Part shown: positions 1 to 10,592 of the stretch, in pieces
Layout of the letters: each line of letters starts with the position of its first letter
Position numbering within the stretch: the stretch's first letter is position 1
Assembly: GCA_958298945.1 (NCBI GenBank)
Contig: OY282607.1
Span: forward strand, 90,961,270 to 91,025,269
DNA length: 64,000 nt
Reading direction: 5' to 3'
Source: Atherix ibis
Taxonomy: Eukaryota > Arthropoda > Insecta > Diptera > Athericidae
The notes under the pieces: model-generated
The model's input: the letters and a program-made list of their open reading frames with translations, nothing else
Database searches by the model: none
What the model was told of the DNA's origin: nothing
Translations under genes and position numbers: made by a program

Positions 1-465
1 ATATTTTTTTTTTAAGATTATTTTTTTTAATAAAAAAAAAAAGACATTTTCGAGGTTTTTAAAGATGGTGCAAAAAATTTTACAGAGGGTCTCAATAATG
101 AAATGAATTTTTGAAGGTTCTTAAACGTAAGAGATAATTTTTATGGTTAAAATGTATTTTCTGAGGTTTTTAAAAATAAAATTTATTTTTTAGAAATTCT
201 TAAAATTATGAAATGATTTTTCTAAGGTCTTAAATAGTTTTTTAAGAATTTTAAAGATCGATATTTTTTTTTTTTTAAAGTTTTTGCTAATAAAAAAGAT
301 ATTTTCTAGGTGTTCTAAAAAATTCTCTTTATAATATAAAAACAATATTATAAAAAGAATTTTTTAGAGGTTCTTAAAGATGCTTAAAGATTGTCAAGAG
401 GTCTTAAGTAATTTCTGAAGGGGTCTTAAAAATGAATAAATTTTTTTTAAATTCATTTAAAATTT
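1..465. repeat. AT-rich degenerate tandem array, family R1 (partial)
   Basis: The stretch is built from recurring modules such as GAGGTTCTTAAA, GAGGGTCTCAATAAT and TTTTTGCTAATAAAAAA. The same modules in the same order recur at 5330-7015. The landmark TTTTGCTAATAAAAAAGA occurs near 280. The left edge of the array lies outside the window. There is no coding potential; the copies are diverged and full of A/T runs. Confidence 0.75.
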
Positions 466-860
466 AATTCTAGTCATTCACTGATCCAAAAATTAAATTA
501 TTTAAAAAAGAAAATGTTTGAAAAATGTCCATAATTTTTTTTAGAAATATTCGCAAAGAAAAGATATTTTTCTAAGAGAAGATGTTTTTAGAAGAAAGTA
601 TTTTTTCTCCTTCAAATATAATTAATTGCATAAAAACTATTTTTTTTTTTAAAGATAAAAACTGAAATTGTTCTTATAAAATTTGATATTTATTTTTGAA
701 AAAAAAAAATTCCCCAATTGAAAGAAAGAAACTTTTTTTGTGTGTTTCTTTCTGTTCTCTTGACTTTGTACAACTTTGAACAAAAATTTTCTTTCGAATT
801 TAATTAAAACTTAACGAAAACTATTAAATTTAATTTACCAAATAACTGAGTGTACTAATA
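466..860. other. AT-rich DNA without recognisable feature
   Basis: Low-complexity A/T sequence between the R1 array and the pyrimidine tract of the exon at 891. It is probably intronic if that exon is real. Nothing else could be supported. Confidence 0.5.
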
Positions 861-890
861 GTTTTTCTTTTATTCTATTTCTATTTTCAG

Positions 891-1004
891 GTATGTGCAA
901 ATTTTACTATCGCCAATCTATTGGATTCTTTAGGAAACTCAATAAATACTGCATTGCCTTTGAAAATGGGCTGCTGCAAGCGTTTGTTGAAGCATGAAGT
1001 TCAG
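891..1004 (+). CDS. Candidate internal coding exon or recursive-splice exon, 38 codons, phase 0/0
   Basis: A long pyrimidine tract (861-888) ends in TTTTCAG at 884-890, a strong acceptor, and CAG|GTAAAA at 1002-1008 is a good donor. The 114 nt between are open in frame 1 for exactly 38 codons (begins V-C-A-N-F-T-I-A, ends K-R-L-L-K-H-E-V-Q) and include an internal Met followed by Gly-Cys-Cys-Lys. The exon begins GTATGTG, itself a good 5' splice site, so acceptor and donor are juxtaposed as at a recursive splice (ratchet) point. It could be a coding cassette, a 5' untranslated exon containing the M-G-C-C start, or a recursive-splice exon. I do not recognise the protein. Confidence 0.45.
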
Positions 1005-1530
1005 GTAAAAGAAAAAAATTAAAGGTGGAATTGGAAAAGTACATAAAAACTTCTATAGGAAAAATCCCATAATAGGTATAAGTGAGTTCTTTAAGAGGTG
1101 GTGCAGGTAGATAACTACGTATTAAACAATGAGAAGATCTCGAACCGTCGTCAAGTGGAATGAGAATAGGTTTTTTTGGTTCGCGAATTGTACTGGTCGT
1201 CGGTTGACTGCTACTTGAATTCGTTATTACAGAGATCCGAGTTGGTATCGGGCAGTGTGTAGCGTGATTCAGGTATTTTCTTATTACAGTAATTACACGA
1301 TATTCAAGAGCTCAATCCCCTTGAGAAGAAGGTATACTGCCTGGCAAAGTAGAGTGACTGGCACTAGTTACTGCTAGTATTTACGCCCAGCAAGTCTCAA
1401 CGTACCAGCAGAAGATAAAAATGGCCTTGGTTCATCGACGGCATCGTATCGCCTCTTAACCTAAACTTTTATAGTCGTAGTTTGGATGCCCTCACTTCTT
1501 TAATTACCAATTCACGATGGCTAAATGGGA
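1005..1530. other. Mixed-composition intronic or intergenic DNA
   Basis: This stretch is less AT-rich than its surroundings. It contains possible acceptors (TTATTACAG at about 1222-1232 and 1279-1287) and an internal CAG|GTATTT near 1271, but no convincing exon. No transposon or RNA gene was recognised. Confidence 0.4.
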
Positions 1531-1538
1531 GTCTAATT

Positions 1539-1623
1539 GAATCATTACAGTGGAATTTGTTGTCCGATTTCTAAGTATCCCCTTTACTTAGAAATCGGAC
1601 AACAAATTCCACTGTAATGATTC
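1539..1623. repeat. Perfect 39 bp inverted repeat with 7 nt loop
   Basis: Bases 1539-1577 are the exact reverse complement of 1585-1623 (39 of 39 by eye). The spacer is TCCCCTT (1578-1584). The arms have normal complexity, unlike the surrounding AT-rich DNA. Pairing stops abruptly on both sides (1538 T against 1624 C). Transcribed from either strand it would give a perfect hairpin. Confidence 0.95.
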
Positions 1624-1689
1624 CAAATCTTAATTTTCCCTTCTTTCTTGTCACTCATTTTACTTTATTAAAATTACTATCAACTATCA

Positions 1690-1691
<2 letters not shown>

Positions 1692-1736
<45 letters not shown>

Positions 1737-1738
1737 GT
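1692..1738. repeat. (ATT)n microsatellite
   Basis: About 15 uninterrupted ATT units. Similar but shorter trinucleotide tracts occur at about 4785-4799, 37217-37232, 39405-39440, 39598-39616 and 47141-47154. Confidence 0.95.
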
Positions 1739-2009
1739 TATTATCATTGAAGTAAAAATTTCCTTTAATACTAAACTGCGAGTGTTTTAGTCCAACCAAA
1801 GAACTATCGAAATCTCACAAGGATTATTTATGAAATTATAAATAATTAAAAATCCCTTTTTTTTTAAACAAATAATTTTGATTTTCTTTAAAAAAAAAAA
1901 GATTTACTTTCTCAATAAATGCGTTATTTTTGTGTATATTAAAAAAAAAAAGTTCAATTGCTTAGTTTTTTTTTAGAATTTTTTATTGATAAATTCTTCA
2001 AAAATAATA

Positions 2010-2335
2010 TCCATTTTGAGGTTTGGAAAGTTAAGCTTTGTTATTTGACAGCTGTCTAAAATATACTTAATCCATGGTGACATTTGTTTAGATTAAGATT
2101 TGCCATTTTCAAATTTTATAAATCGATTAACCACAAATGTGTTAAAAATGTAAAGACTTTCTATAAAATGGGTGATTTTATCGTACCCACATTTTGCGCT
2201 TTAAGAGAAGACTGACAATCAAAAAAATTTGACAGATGATCGCCAAATTTTGACAGATAACAGCTGGTTTGACAGCCGATCTTTTCCGAAACTCTAATTT
2301 AACAAAAACGACAGACGTTATCATTCGTATTTTAT
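2010..2335. mobile_element. Decayed mariner-derived MITE fragments
   Basis: Contains GGTTTGGAAAGTTAAGCTTTGTTATTTGACAGCTGTC, the subterminal signature of the palindrome-bearing mariner family, followed by motifs (GACAGATGA, ACAGCTG, TTTGACAG) found in its relatives. The parallel stretch at 2352-2480 is a better-preserved terminus. Boundaries cannot be fixed and no transposase is visible here. Confidence 0.6.
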
Positions 2336-2351
2336 TGTATAATATTTATGG

Positions 2352-3226
2352 AGTTATTCACTTTGCAATTCGGAAAGTTAAGCTCTGTTATTTGACAGCT
2401 GTCAAAATAATACGTCATCAAAGTAGGCGTTTGTTTAGATAAATATTTGCCATTTCATATTGTGTATCATAAAAAATTACACCGATTGGATGCTTTGGAT
2501 ACAGATTTTTTTTCTTAAAATGTACTGCATCGATGAGATTTATTTATTTTTTTCAAAAGATAATTTAATAAGCCAATAAATAATATGTCCATAAACAAAA
2601 AACTCTGAAGAAGCCATTGTATCCGCGAAAAGTGTGTGTCTGGTGTGCAATTTAGGGTTCAAGGTGTTTCGTTGAAAACTTAGAAGATTTCTTAAAAGGT
2701 CTCATTTGCTCCTACCGACAATTCCAAGCGCTATGTACTTATGATAACCGACTTTTCTTTTGGCCTCAACTTAAAAATTTCAGCCTGCACTATATGTGGT
2801 TTAAATATGATTGCACCTCAAGCCACACAAAACAATAAATTTTCAATTTATTGCACAAAAAGTTCCCACAACAGAAAATTTCGAGATTTACTGTTGCCAA
2901 TTCAAAATCTCCAAGATTATACGATTTAATGCCGTTGGAATTTTTTCTTATGAAAATCATGTTTACACAGATAAGACCCAAATTTTTGGAACATTTAAAA
3001 ACCAACACCCGTTAAGTAATAGGCAAATTACAAAACGAAATGTGCAAAAAAGTCAACAAAAAGTTACCCCATCAAAAAATTGAGTTCTGCAAGAAGTCTT
3101 TAATTTAGCTACCATTCATGCATAATGGCAAGATCCAAGCAATAAAATGAAATAAAAACTTCATTAAAATCTAAATTTTACGTATTCTTAATTAAAATTT
3201 ACTTTCCGTAGCACAGATTGAATAAT
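2352..3226 (+). mobile_element. Decayed mariner-family element A with terminal inverted repeats
   Basis: The left end at 2352 (GTTATTCACTTTGCAATTC then GGAAAGT) is matched in inverse orientation by 3201-3226 (ACTTTCCGTAGCACAGATTG then AATAAT), giving an element of about 875 bp. Inside the left end is the palindrome TTTGACAGCTGTCAAA (2391-2406). A transposase remnant lies at 2780-3120. The related element at 22226-23061 shares both ends and the stretch around AACACTGCATTATCGAC just outside the right terminus (3239-3256 and 23081-23097). Confidence 0.7.
2780..3120 (+). pseudogene. Mariner transposase C-terminal relic
   Basis: One frame can be followed almost throughout with only a few stops. 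It reads M-W-F-K-Y-D-C-T-S-S-H-T in place of the family M-W-F-Q-Q-D-G-A-x-x-H-T, then I-S-R-F, then Y-D-L-M-P-L-E-F-F-L in place of C-D-L-T-P-L-D-F-F-L, and ends with a motif like E-M-C-K-K-V. The second catalytic Asp survives, the third is Glu, and there are internal stops. The N-terminal helix-turn-helix domain and first catalytic Asp are missing. It is dead; the short ATG frames at 2741-3083 are pieces of it or its shadows. Confidence 0.7.
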
Positions 3227-4700
3227 CGTCCATTTTTAAACACTGCATTATCGACACTACAAGCTAAGATGTTTTCTGGCAGTTTTTACTCTCTGAACAT
3301 TTTTTTTTTCTCAATTAAATTTGAATTTAAAATTTATTTTCTTTAAATTTGAATAGGAATTTTATCATATTGGTTGATTAGGAAATTCTCACATTCGTAA
3401 GATTGCTTTAAGCAATCGACGACACCAATTATTATCGGTTGAGATGGTATTATCACCCGGTCACAGAGTGTATTAAATTGGCATTCGTCTTATTGTAATT
3501 AATTGTTGATTGCCATGTTTCCGGCAAGGTGAGACGTGCTCTTCTTATCCTTAAGCTCAAATCCCCCCCCCCTCCCTCAGGGTTACTGGTCAGATACCGT
3601 ATGTTTAGTCCACAAAAAAATTCAACCATTAAAAGCCCGAACTCTCAACCTCCGTTTGGCCAGCTGATGATGCTGTTGTCAATTAAGCTGGACAATTGCC
3701 CGAGTAGTTATTTAACATTTAACACTACGCGATTAGTCAAGCCAAGAGTACAAATTTCAATTGGTAATTTACATGTCAGCCTGATAGTATTTAGTTTGAA
3801 TTTAAATCAAGGGTGTCCTAATGTAGTGGGGGAAGCGGTAGTGGTAAATAGTAGTCCTGAAGGAGGAAATTCACCCTTTCCATCTATTGTGTGTTGAAAA
3901 CTCACACTAGTAGCAGGATTGAGATTCAACCTCAGAGGAGCATCCTGATATGTGAAGGGTAAACAGTGTCGGTAGAGGGTGCTGATGATTCTCATTCGCA
4001 CATTAAACATCGTTAAGTGATGGTGTCTGGAATTTGGATAATGGATAATTTTGCTTCGACGAAAATCGACCTCATACAAGAGTGCGATTAGATGTCGGAA
4101 GAATTGAATTCAATGAAAATGACTAAACTAATGAAGCCGAAGACATATCGTACAGACAGTGTCTGGGCCAGGTTGGGGATGGTGTGGTGTGTCTATTTGC
4201 ATACGTAAAAGTATGACGAGCGATCGTAAGTGGTTTCGTGCTAATGGAAAGTGCGAATTGAATTCTAATCAAGTCGACTCAGCTCCTATCGATTCGATGT
4301 GTTTTTCAACAATCATCACATAACAATTAACCACCGATAATAGCAGTTTAATGTTGCACAATAATTTTTGAACAGCTGTTATTCACTGCGAATGCCAGAA
4401 GAAGTTTTTTTCTCTCCATTCATTCTTCTGGCAAATCGCAATTTGTTGGTGTTGGGGTAGTATGGCTCTTGTTTTATACATCCTCAAATTAATTTGTTAG
4501 TAGATAATTAAACGATGGGAGATAAAGAAGAAGAAAACATCTTCCATCCAAATCACAACAGTGTATTTAAATTCCGAAAATAAATTTATACACATTTCGA
4601 TAGAGCCATGCTGTTCTCTAGAAGATGCCAATTTGACGAGTACCATTCACCATCGGTTGGGTTTGGGGCTGTGTAGGCTTGATTATTTCTATAAACACTG
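3227..4700. other. Unique complex DNA, no gene recognised
   Basis: This is a markedly less AT-rich island. It holds several ATTA/TTAATTA homeodomain-type cores (for example AATTAATTGTTGATTG near 3497-3512) and a C-run at 3565-3573. The longest frame (3529-3897, + strand) has no recognisable domain and no splice support, so I do not call it a gene. The composition suits an enhancer or conserved non-coding block, which is an inference only. Confidence 0.35.
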
Positions 4701-5329
4701 AGAATTTTAATAGAATTTCCTCATCATTATTAGCATAAATATCATCATCCTCATTATTTTATTATAACCATCATCGTCGTAATTATTATTATTATTATTT
4801 CAATTTGAATCTGTACAAAAATGTGTTCAAAATGTTTGAGATTTTGGAAATTTTCTGAAAATATTTCAATTACGAACATTCCGAAAAATCATTTTCATTT
4901 ATTGTTGGTTGATAAAATGAGGAAGCCGGTGGAAGGAGAGAGTCCAAATTAAAAGCAATAACAAAAAAAAATTAAGATAAAAACCCACAAACGACGGACC
5001 ACAAGCGATGGTGGATGATTAAGTTGCCAAAAATGAAAGTCGATCAAATAAATTATTTTCAAATTCAAACATTTCCAAAATAAATTACGAATTTTATTCG
5101 ATTCCCATTAAAATTAATGATTTTTAATTATTTTCGCTATTTCCAGACTATAAACAAAAAATATTTTTATGATTATTAAGATTTTTGGATGCTTTTTTGA
5201 GAGGTGATCGAATTTGCTGTTTTTTTTGAGTTGAGAGACAATCGGGAATTTTTATTCTGAATAATAATCTGCTGCTACTGTTGCAGTAAAGTCACGATCA
5301 AGTTTGACGCAGTGGTAATTTTTTTAGGG

Positions 5330-7015
5330 GGTCCTTAGCAAAACAAAATTTTTTAAATATTTTTTCAAGATAAAACAGGTTTTTTTTGCGTGGTTTTTAG
5401 AGACAAAAACAAATTTTTAATTAGTGTTTTTTTAAGATGAAAAGGAATCAAAAATATATCAGAGCTATTTTAAAATTCCAACAAAAAAAAATGCCTAGAG
5501 GTCTTAATGTAATTTTTAGAGGTCTTAAATAATAAATTGCATTTTTTTAAAGGATTTAAATAAGAAATTGAGTTTTTTTTTATTTGACAAAGATATTTTG
5601 CGAGGTTTTTAAAGAAACGCAATTTTATCACGGAGGGTCCCAAATTATAAACTGATTTTATTAGAGGTCCTTAAAAGTAATATAGTTAAGTTCTTGTAGT
5701 CAAAAATGGTTTTTATAAATAGTGTAGTTTTCCATAAGTTTTTAAAAGAAAAATAATTTTTTTAGAGGTCCTTTAAAACATATAAGTAATGTTCGAAGGT
5801 CTTGAAGGACGGACTTTAGAAGTTTAAAGATAAAATGGTATTTTTCTTACACGGATTTAAAAGACTTTTTTCAAGGTTTTAAAAGATTAGAGAGAGGTTT
5901 AGTGCTAGAAGAATTTTGTTGGAGATTCTTAAAAGTAAACAAAAATTAGTTTGTAAGGTCTTAAAGTAAAAACCGATTTTTTTTTTTTAGAGTTTTAAGG
6001 GTAAAATATATTTTTGGAGGTTTTTAAAAATAAAAAAGGAATTTTTTAGAGGTTTGAAAAGAAAAATGAAGAAATGTTCTTAAAGATATAAAATTAGAGG
6101 TCTATAAAATAATTTTTGAAAGGTTTTTAAATATTAATAGTTTTTTTAAAGGTTTTTGCTAGTAAAAAACAATTTCAAGGTTTTTAAGAATAGAACAAAA
6201 TTTTTTACAGAGGGTCCCAATAATAAAAAAAGAATTTTTTGATGGGTCATAAACGTAAGACACAATTTGTAAGGGGTAAAATGTAATTTTATGAAAATTT
6301 TTAAAGGCGGAAATATTTTTTTAGATGTTCTTGAAGATATAAAATTAGACGTCTTAAATAATTTTCAAAATGTTTTTAAAGAAAAATCGATATTTTTGAA
6401 GGTTTTTTCAGTAAAAAATATTTTCTAGGTTTTTAAAAATAGAACAAAATCTAATAATAATAAAAGAAGTATTTTTTGAAGGGTCTTAAATCTTTTTACT
6501 GAGGGTCCCAATAACAAAAGCATTATTTTTGAAGGTTTTTAAATGTAAAAGGAATTTTTTAGAGGTTCTTAAAGACATAAAATGACTGCAGAGGTCTTAA
6601 ATAATTTAAAAAAAATTCTAAATAACAATAGATATTTTTTTGAAAGTTTTTACTAATAAAAAACATTGTCTAGATTTTTAACAAAAAAAAAAAATTTTAT
6701 TGGTGGTCCCAATAATAAAGAGAATTTTTTGAAAGTTCTTGAAATTTTTTAAAGTCAAAATAAATTTTTAAAGAAAAAATATATTTTGTTGGTGGAGAAG
6801 TCTTTAAAAGTAAAATAGAATTTTTTATAGGTTCTTAAAAAATATTCAATATTTGTGCAGAGGTCTTAAAATATTTTTAAATGTTTTTTTTTTTTTTAAA
6901 GATTTTTGCTAATAAATCATAAATTTTCGAAGATTTTAAAGGTAAACAAATTTTTTTTAAGGTGGGTCCCAATGATAGAAAATATCTTTTGAAGGTTCAA
7001 AGAGCTTTTCCTAAA
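5330..7015. repeat. AT-rich degenerate tandem array, family R1 (main block)
   Basis: The modules TTTTTGCTARTAAAAAA, ACAGAGGGTCCCAATAATAA, GAAGGTTCTTAAA and AGAGGTCTTAAA recur in fixed order. The landmark GGTTTTTGCTAGTAAAAAAC or its variants appears near 6150, 6400, 6640 and 6895, giving a unit of roughly 230-260 bp, each unit itself made of a shorter GAGGTTNTTAAA sub-repeat. The same units form 1-465. Copies are diverged. No ORF is meaningful here. Confidence 0.8.
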
Positions 7016-8700
7016 GGTAGTGGTTGGTAAAGGCATAAGACACTATTCACTTTTATTAAATATATTTTTCCTTAAAGATAAAAAAGAAGTTATTAAAGAT
7101 AAGATTTTTTTAGGAGAAAACAAATGTTTTTTGAGGTTAAAAAAAAAATTAAAAAATTTCTTTAAATTTGGTTACAAAGTTTTTTGTTTTAAAAAATGTT
7201 GATTCTGATTATGTGAATTGTGGCACACTCTCATGGAAAGGACTGGGTTCGATGACTGCTCGGAGTATAGCTGCAAAATATTCTAAGCAGAAATATGCAA
7301 AAATTAGTCTCCAGAGTGAATATATCAAAATACTAACCACCGAATATGTGGATTTTCGGAAAGTTTTGTTTGGTTTAAATTTTAATTTTCAATTTGCCTA
7401 GTTTATAAATTGTGAAACTTTTAATTCTAAAGTCATAAATAGTGAAAATGCTATGCCATAAAATAACATTTAACCGAAATCTCTTGTATCAAACTCTATT
7501 AGTTGAAATCAGACCTTAAATGAATATTATATTCACAGTAGCGTACACGTTATGTTAACCTGTAATTATCGGTAGATCCAGCTAGTCACCTGTTCACGTT
7601 TAATTTTATCAAAAAATTTGGACAGCTCCCCCGTAGCTTATCAATTTTATTGAAACTTTTCAAATCGAAATAACAGACACCCGCAGTTTGGCTGGATTGG
7701 ATGTGTGTCGATGCAACGTGGTTTATAGATTTGGCGGCCATTTATGTAATAATAATAGTTAAATATGGGGCAGGGAGGGCTGTATGGGCAGAAGGGTTGG
7801 ATAGGATTGGCATTTAAAAGAAAATCTACAGGATTCATATGAGTTAAGATAGCTGCTATATATTTTCAGTCAGTTATCAACGCCAATACCAGATCACCTG
7901 GCAATACTATGGTAGATTGGAGCTGTCAGTTTTGATTGATAGACTTTTTTATGATTGATTGGGTCGCTCACGTTTTACAATGTGTGTGCTGTGTTATTTT
8001 AATAATTTTCCTGTTTACATTTCGTCCATGACTGAGCGCATTCACTCTCGCATATTTCATCAGCAGCGACAACGGAAAAAAAATTCTAAAAATCACGCAT
8101 GGTTTTTTTCTTGATTTTTTATTACTACTTTTACTATTATTACAAAATATGTGTTTTTGATGAGTACTTGGATACACTAAAGGGGCTCTAAGGGGGGGGG
8201 GGTTGCAAAAAGAAAAAAAAATTATATGAACGGTAGAATGTTTGGCGGCTAGTTTTGTTTTGTGACTATGATGCCATGCCGCAATTGATGGCGAAACTCT
8301 AGAAGCCCAAGAATCATCTTTTTGCTTCCCACACCTTCGTTCATTCATTCACTTCGAATCTCAGCAAACGCATTTCGATGTTTTCTACTTTGTTGTTGGC
8401 TGTACTGTGGCCCGCTAATGGGGCGACATTCTGATGTCTTCTTCACACCATTCCGTGGCTCGATTCGATTCGTGGTGGTGGCATCAACTTGACATGTGAT
8501 TTATTACTCGAACATTGTGATTGATACCATCTACTTGCACTCAACCTCTTGTATCTCAGCAGTGGCGGTGGTGTCTCTTATATTCCCAATAAGATTAAAT
8601 GTGGTCGGTCGTCTGGTGAACACGGCATATTAAGACCCCGAGTTAAGCTATAGTAAAAAAAATTTATTCATATCCGAGAGAAGTAATGATGCGAGGCGTA
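7016..8700. other. Mixed DNA, no gene supported
   Basis: AT-rich up to about 7540, then a more complex island (7540-8640) with a G-run at 8191-8200. Frames at 7647-7838 (-) and 7968-8348 (-) show no domain, signal or splice-site support and are judged chance. The unit could contain regulatory DNA. Confidence 0.35.
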
Positions 8701-9440
8701 TTCAGAATAAAATCATAAGCAAAACAAAAATAAAAAGAAAAATCATTCCTTGGAAGAAGAAGCGAAGGTCTTCTTCTCGTTAGTTTGTAGTTTTTTTTTT
8801 TAAAAGCAACTTAAGAAGAAAAAAACCAAATATTAAATTTGAAAATGGATGATGGGCGATCTACGAGAAAAGAACCACACAGTTCAGAGTTTATTATATC
8901 GAATGTGATAAAGAAAGAATTCATCATCGTACAAATTTATTTATAGTCCATGGAATAATTTGTCAAAAATTTAAATGTTTACAAATGATTCCGATATTAG
9001 TGAACTTATCAAAAATATTTACTTACAATCAATAAGCAACGATTTTTCTATCATTTTGATTTATTATTTTTGGTTTTTGTTTGTTTGGCATCTGGTTTTT
9101 TTTTTTTTTTTGGTAGGTTCTTTTCTATATATTTTGTGTGTGGAATTGCGGTAGGATTATTTGGTTTTTAAGTTTTTTATTTAAAAACTAAAACAAAAAA
9201 GAATTTTTTTTGAATATTAAAAAAAAAAAAAAATTGGGGTTTTTTTTTGACCAAAACGTTTTTTTTAAAAGCCTCACATTTAGAGCCTCCTGATTTAGAT
9301 CCTCCCGATTTATCTAAAACAGTGGCGGTTTTTTTAAAAATATTTTTGTATATTGTAAATTTTGCTTTTAGAAAAATAATCAGAAGTTTTGGTTATGCAG
9401 AGTATCTTAGTCATTCTACTCGTCTGTGGTTTTTGCTAAT
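8700..9440. other. AT-rich DNA, no feature
   Basis: A/T runs and T-tracts only. The frame at 9247-9492 reads into the left edge of the next mariner relic and is not supported as a gene. Confidence 0.5.
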
Positions 9441-10592
9441 TCAATTAGTGGTTCGGAAAGTCATGTTTAAAAAAAACGCACTTAATATTTAGATTTTTAT
9501 AAAAAAAATTTTTGATTCCTTACATTTTGTGGCCATTGCCATTATGCTTATTAATATAATATCATTAAAATGGTCGCCACAAGACTTCTTGCAAAACTCG
9601 ATCCTTTTAAGGTTATTTTTGTTGATTTTTTTTCGTATATTTCAGGATCTAGTACACCCGTTACTTGATGAATGCTTTTAAATTTAACAATTATCGGCGT
9701 AAACACAATCTTTCGTATAGCACCACAAGAAAAATTCAAGGGTGTCTAATCGCACGAACTTGGGAGTCAATCTCAAAATTAGGCATACTGCGAACTCTTC
9801 GCACATTAAAGCCAAAATTTGTCGTTTTGTATGAATTTTGACGTCTTCAAAAAGAACTTGGAAATTTTCAAGGTCACACAAAAAAAAAGTCGGTTGGCAC
9901 GTGGCCATAGCGCTCAGAATTGATGGTAATACTCCCAGCTACTCATGACACCTTGAGGCCAAAATGCACATCGGACATTCAGTTTTTCCGGATACAATGG
10001 CTTCCCTACAGTTACTTGCTTGTGGGTTTTCAGAGCCCCATATCTCACAATTTTTTTTTGTAGATAATTTAGAGATTGTCTACGAAAATCAACCTTTAAC
10101 ATAGATTTACAAGAAAAATTCCAACGGCTTTAAATTTCCTAATCTTGGGGAACAATTAATATCAGTAAAACTCAAAATTTTGAGTTCCGGGTACTTTTCG
10201 TGCAATAAATCTTTAAGTTGAGGCCAAAAAAAGTTGGTTATCATAAGTCTACACCGTTTGGAATTGACGGTAATGGTCCCTGCTACTCATGATATCTTCA
10301 GGCCAAAATGCACATCAGACAGGCACTTTTTGCGGATACAACGGCTTCTTCACAGTCACTTGTGGGTTTTAAGAGTTCTGTATGCGACCATTTTGCTTAT
10401 GAGCATATCCATCAAGCGCGGCATGAGCCTCATTGCTGAAAAAATTCTTTTTCACTCAATCAGTGTATGTTTTGTGCATTTCATAGATGGTTAAGCGACC
10501 CACAATGTAAAATGACAAACCTTAAACTAAATAAATGCCACCTTGTCAGACAAATATATTTGACAGCTGTCAAAATGACAGGTTAATACTTT
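9440..10592 (-). mobile_element. Decayed mariner-family element B with internal duplication
   Basis: The left edge carries GTGGTTCGGAAAGT (9449-9462), the family subterminal motif. The right edge carries TTTGACAGCTGTCAAA (10559-10574) and ATGACAGG. Between them lies a transposase relic on the - strand. A stretch of about 150 bp is present twice (about 9910-10060 and 10262-10400, both with CTACTCATGA and GGCCAAAATGCACATC), so the element has suffered an internal tandem duplication. The left part matches 48240-48480. Confidence 0.7.
9560..10445 (-). pseudogene. Mariner transposase relic (catalytic domain)
   Basis: Reading the - strand from 10445 downward gives S-N-E-A-H where the family has S-D-E-A-H (first catalytic Asp lost), then G-Y-A-H-K-Q-N-G-R-I, then P-L-Y-P-Q-K-V and C-A-F-W-P. 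This is followed by a second, duplicated copy of the P-L-Y-P-E-K...C-A-F-W-P-Q-G-V stretch, and near 9750 by L-D-T-L-E-F-F-L-W-C-Y and V-Y-A-D-N, equivalent to D-L-T-P-L-D-F-F-L-W-G-Y. Frameshifts and stops break it. No N-terminal DNA-binding part was found. Confidence 0.75.

Noticed and set aside
3529..3897. 122 aa + strand frame
   Set aside because: No domain, weak composition, and a - strand frame overlaps its end; no splice or promoter support.
7968..8348. 126 aa - strand frame
   Set aside because: Runs through A/T and G homopolymers and has no recognisable motif; judged chance.
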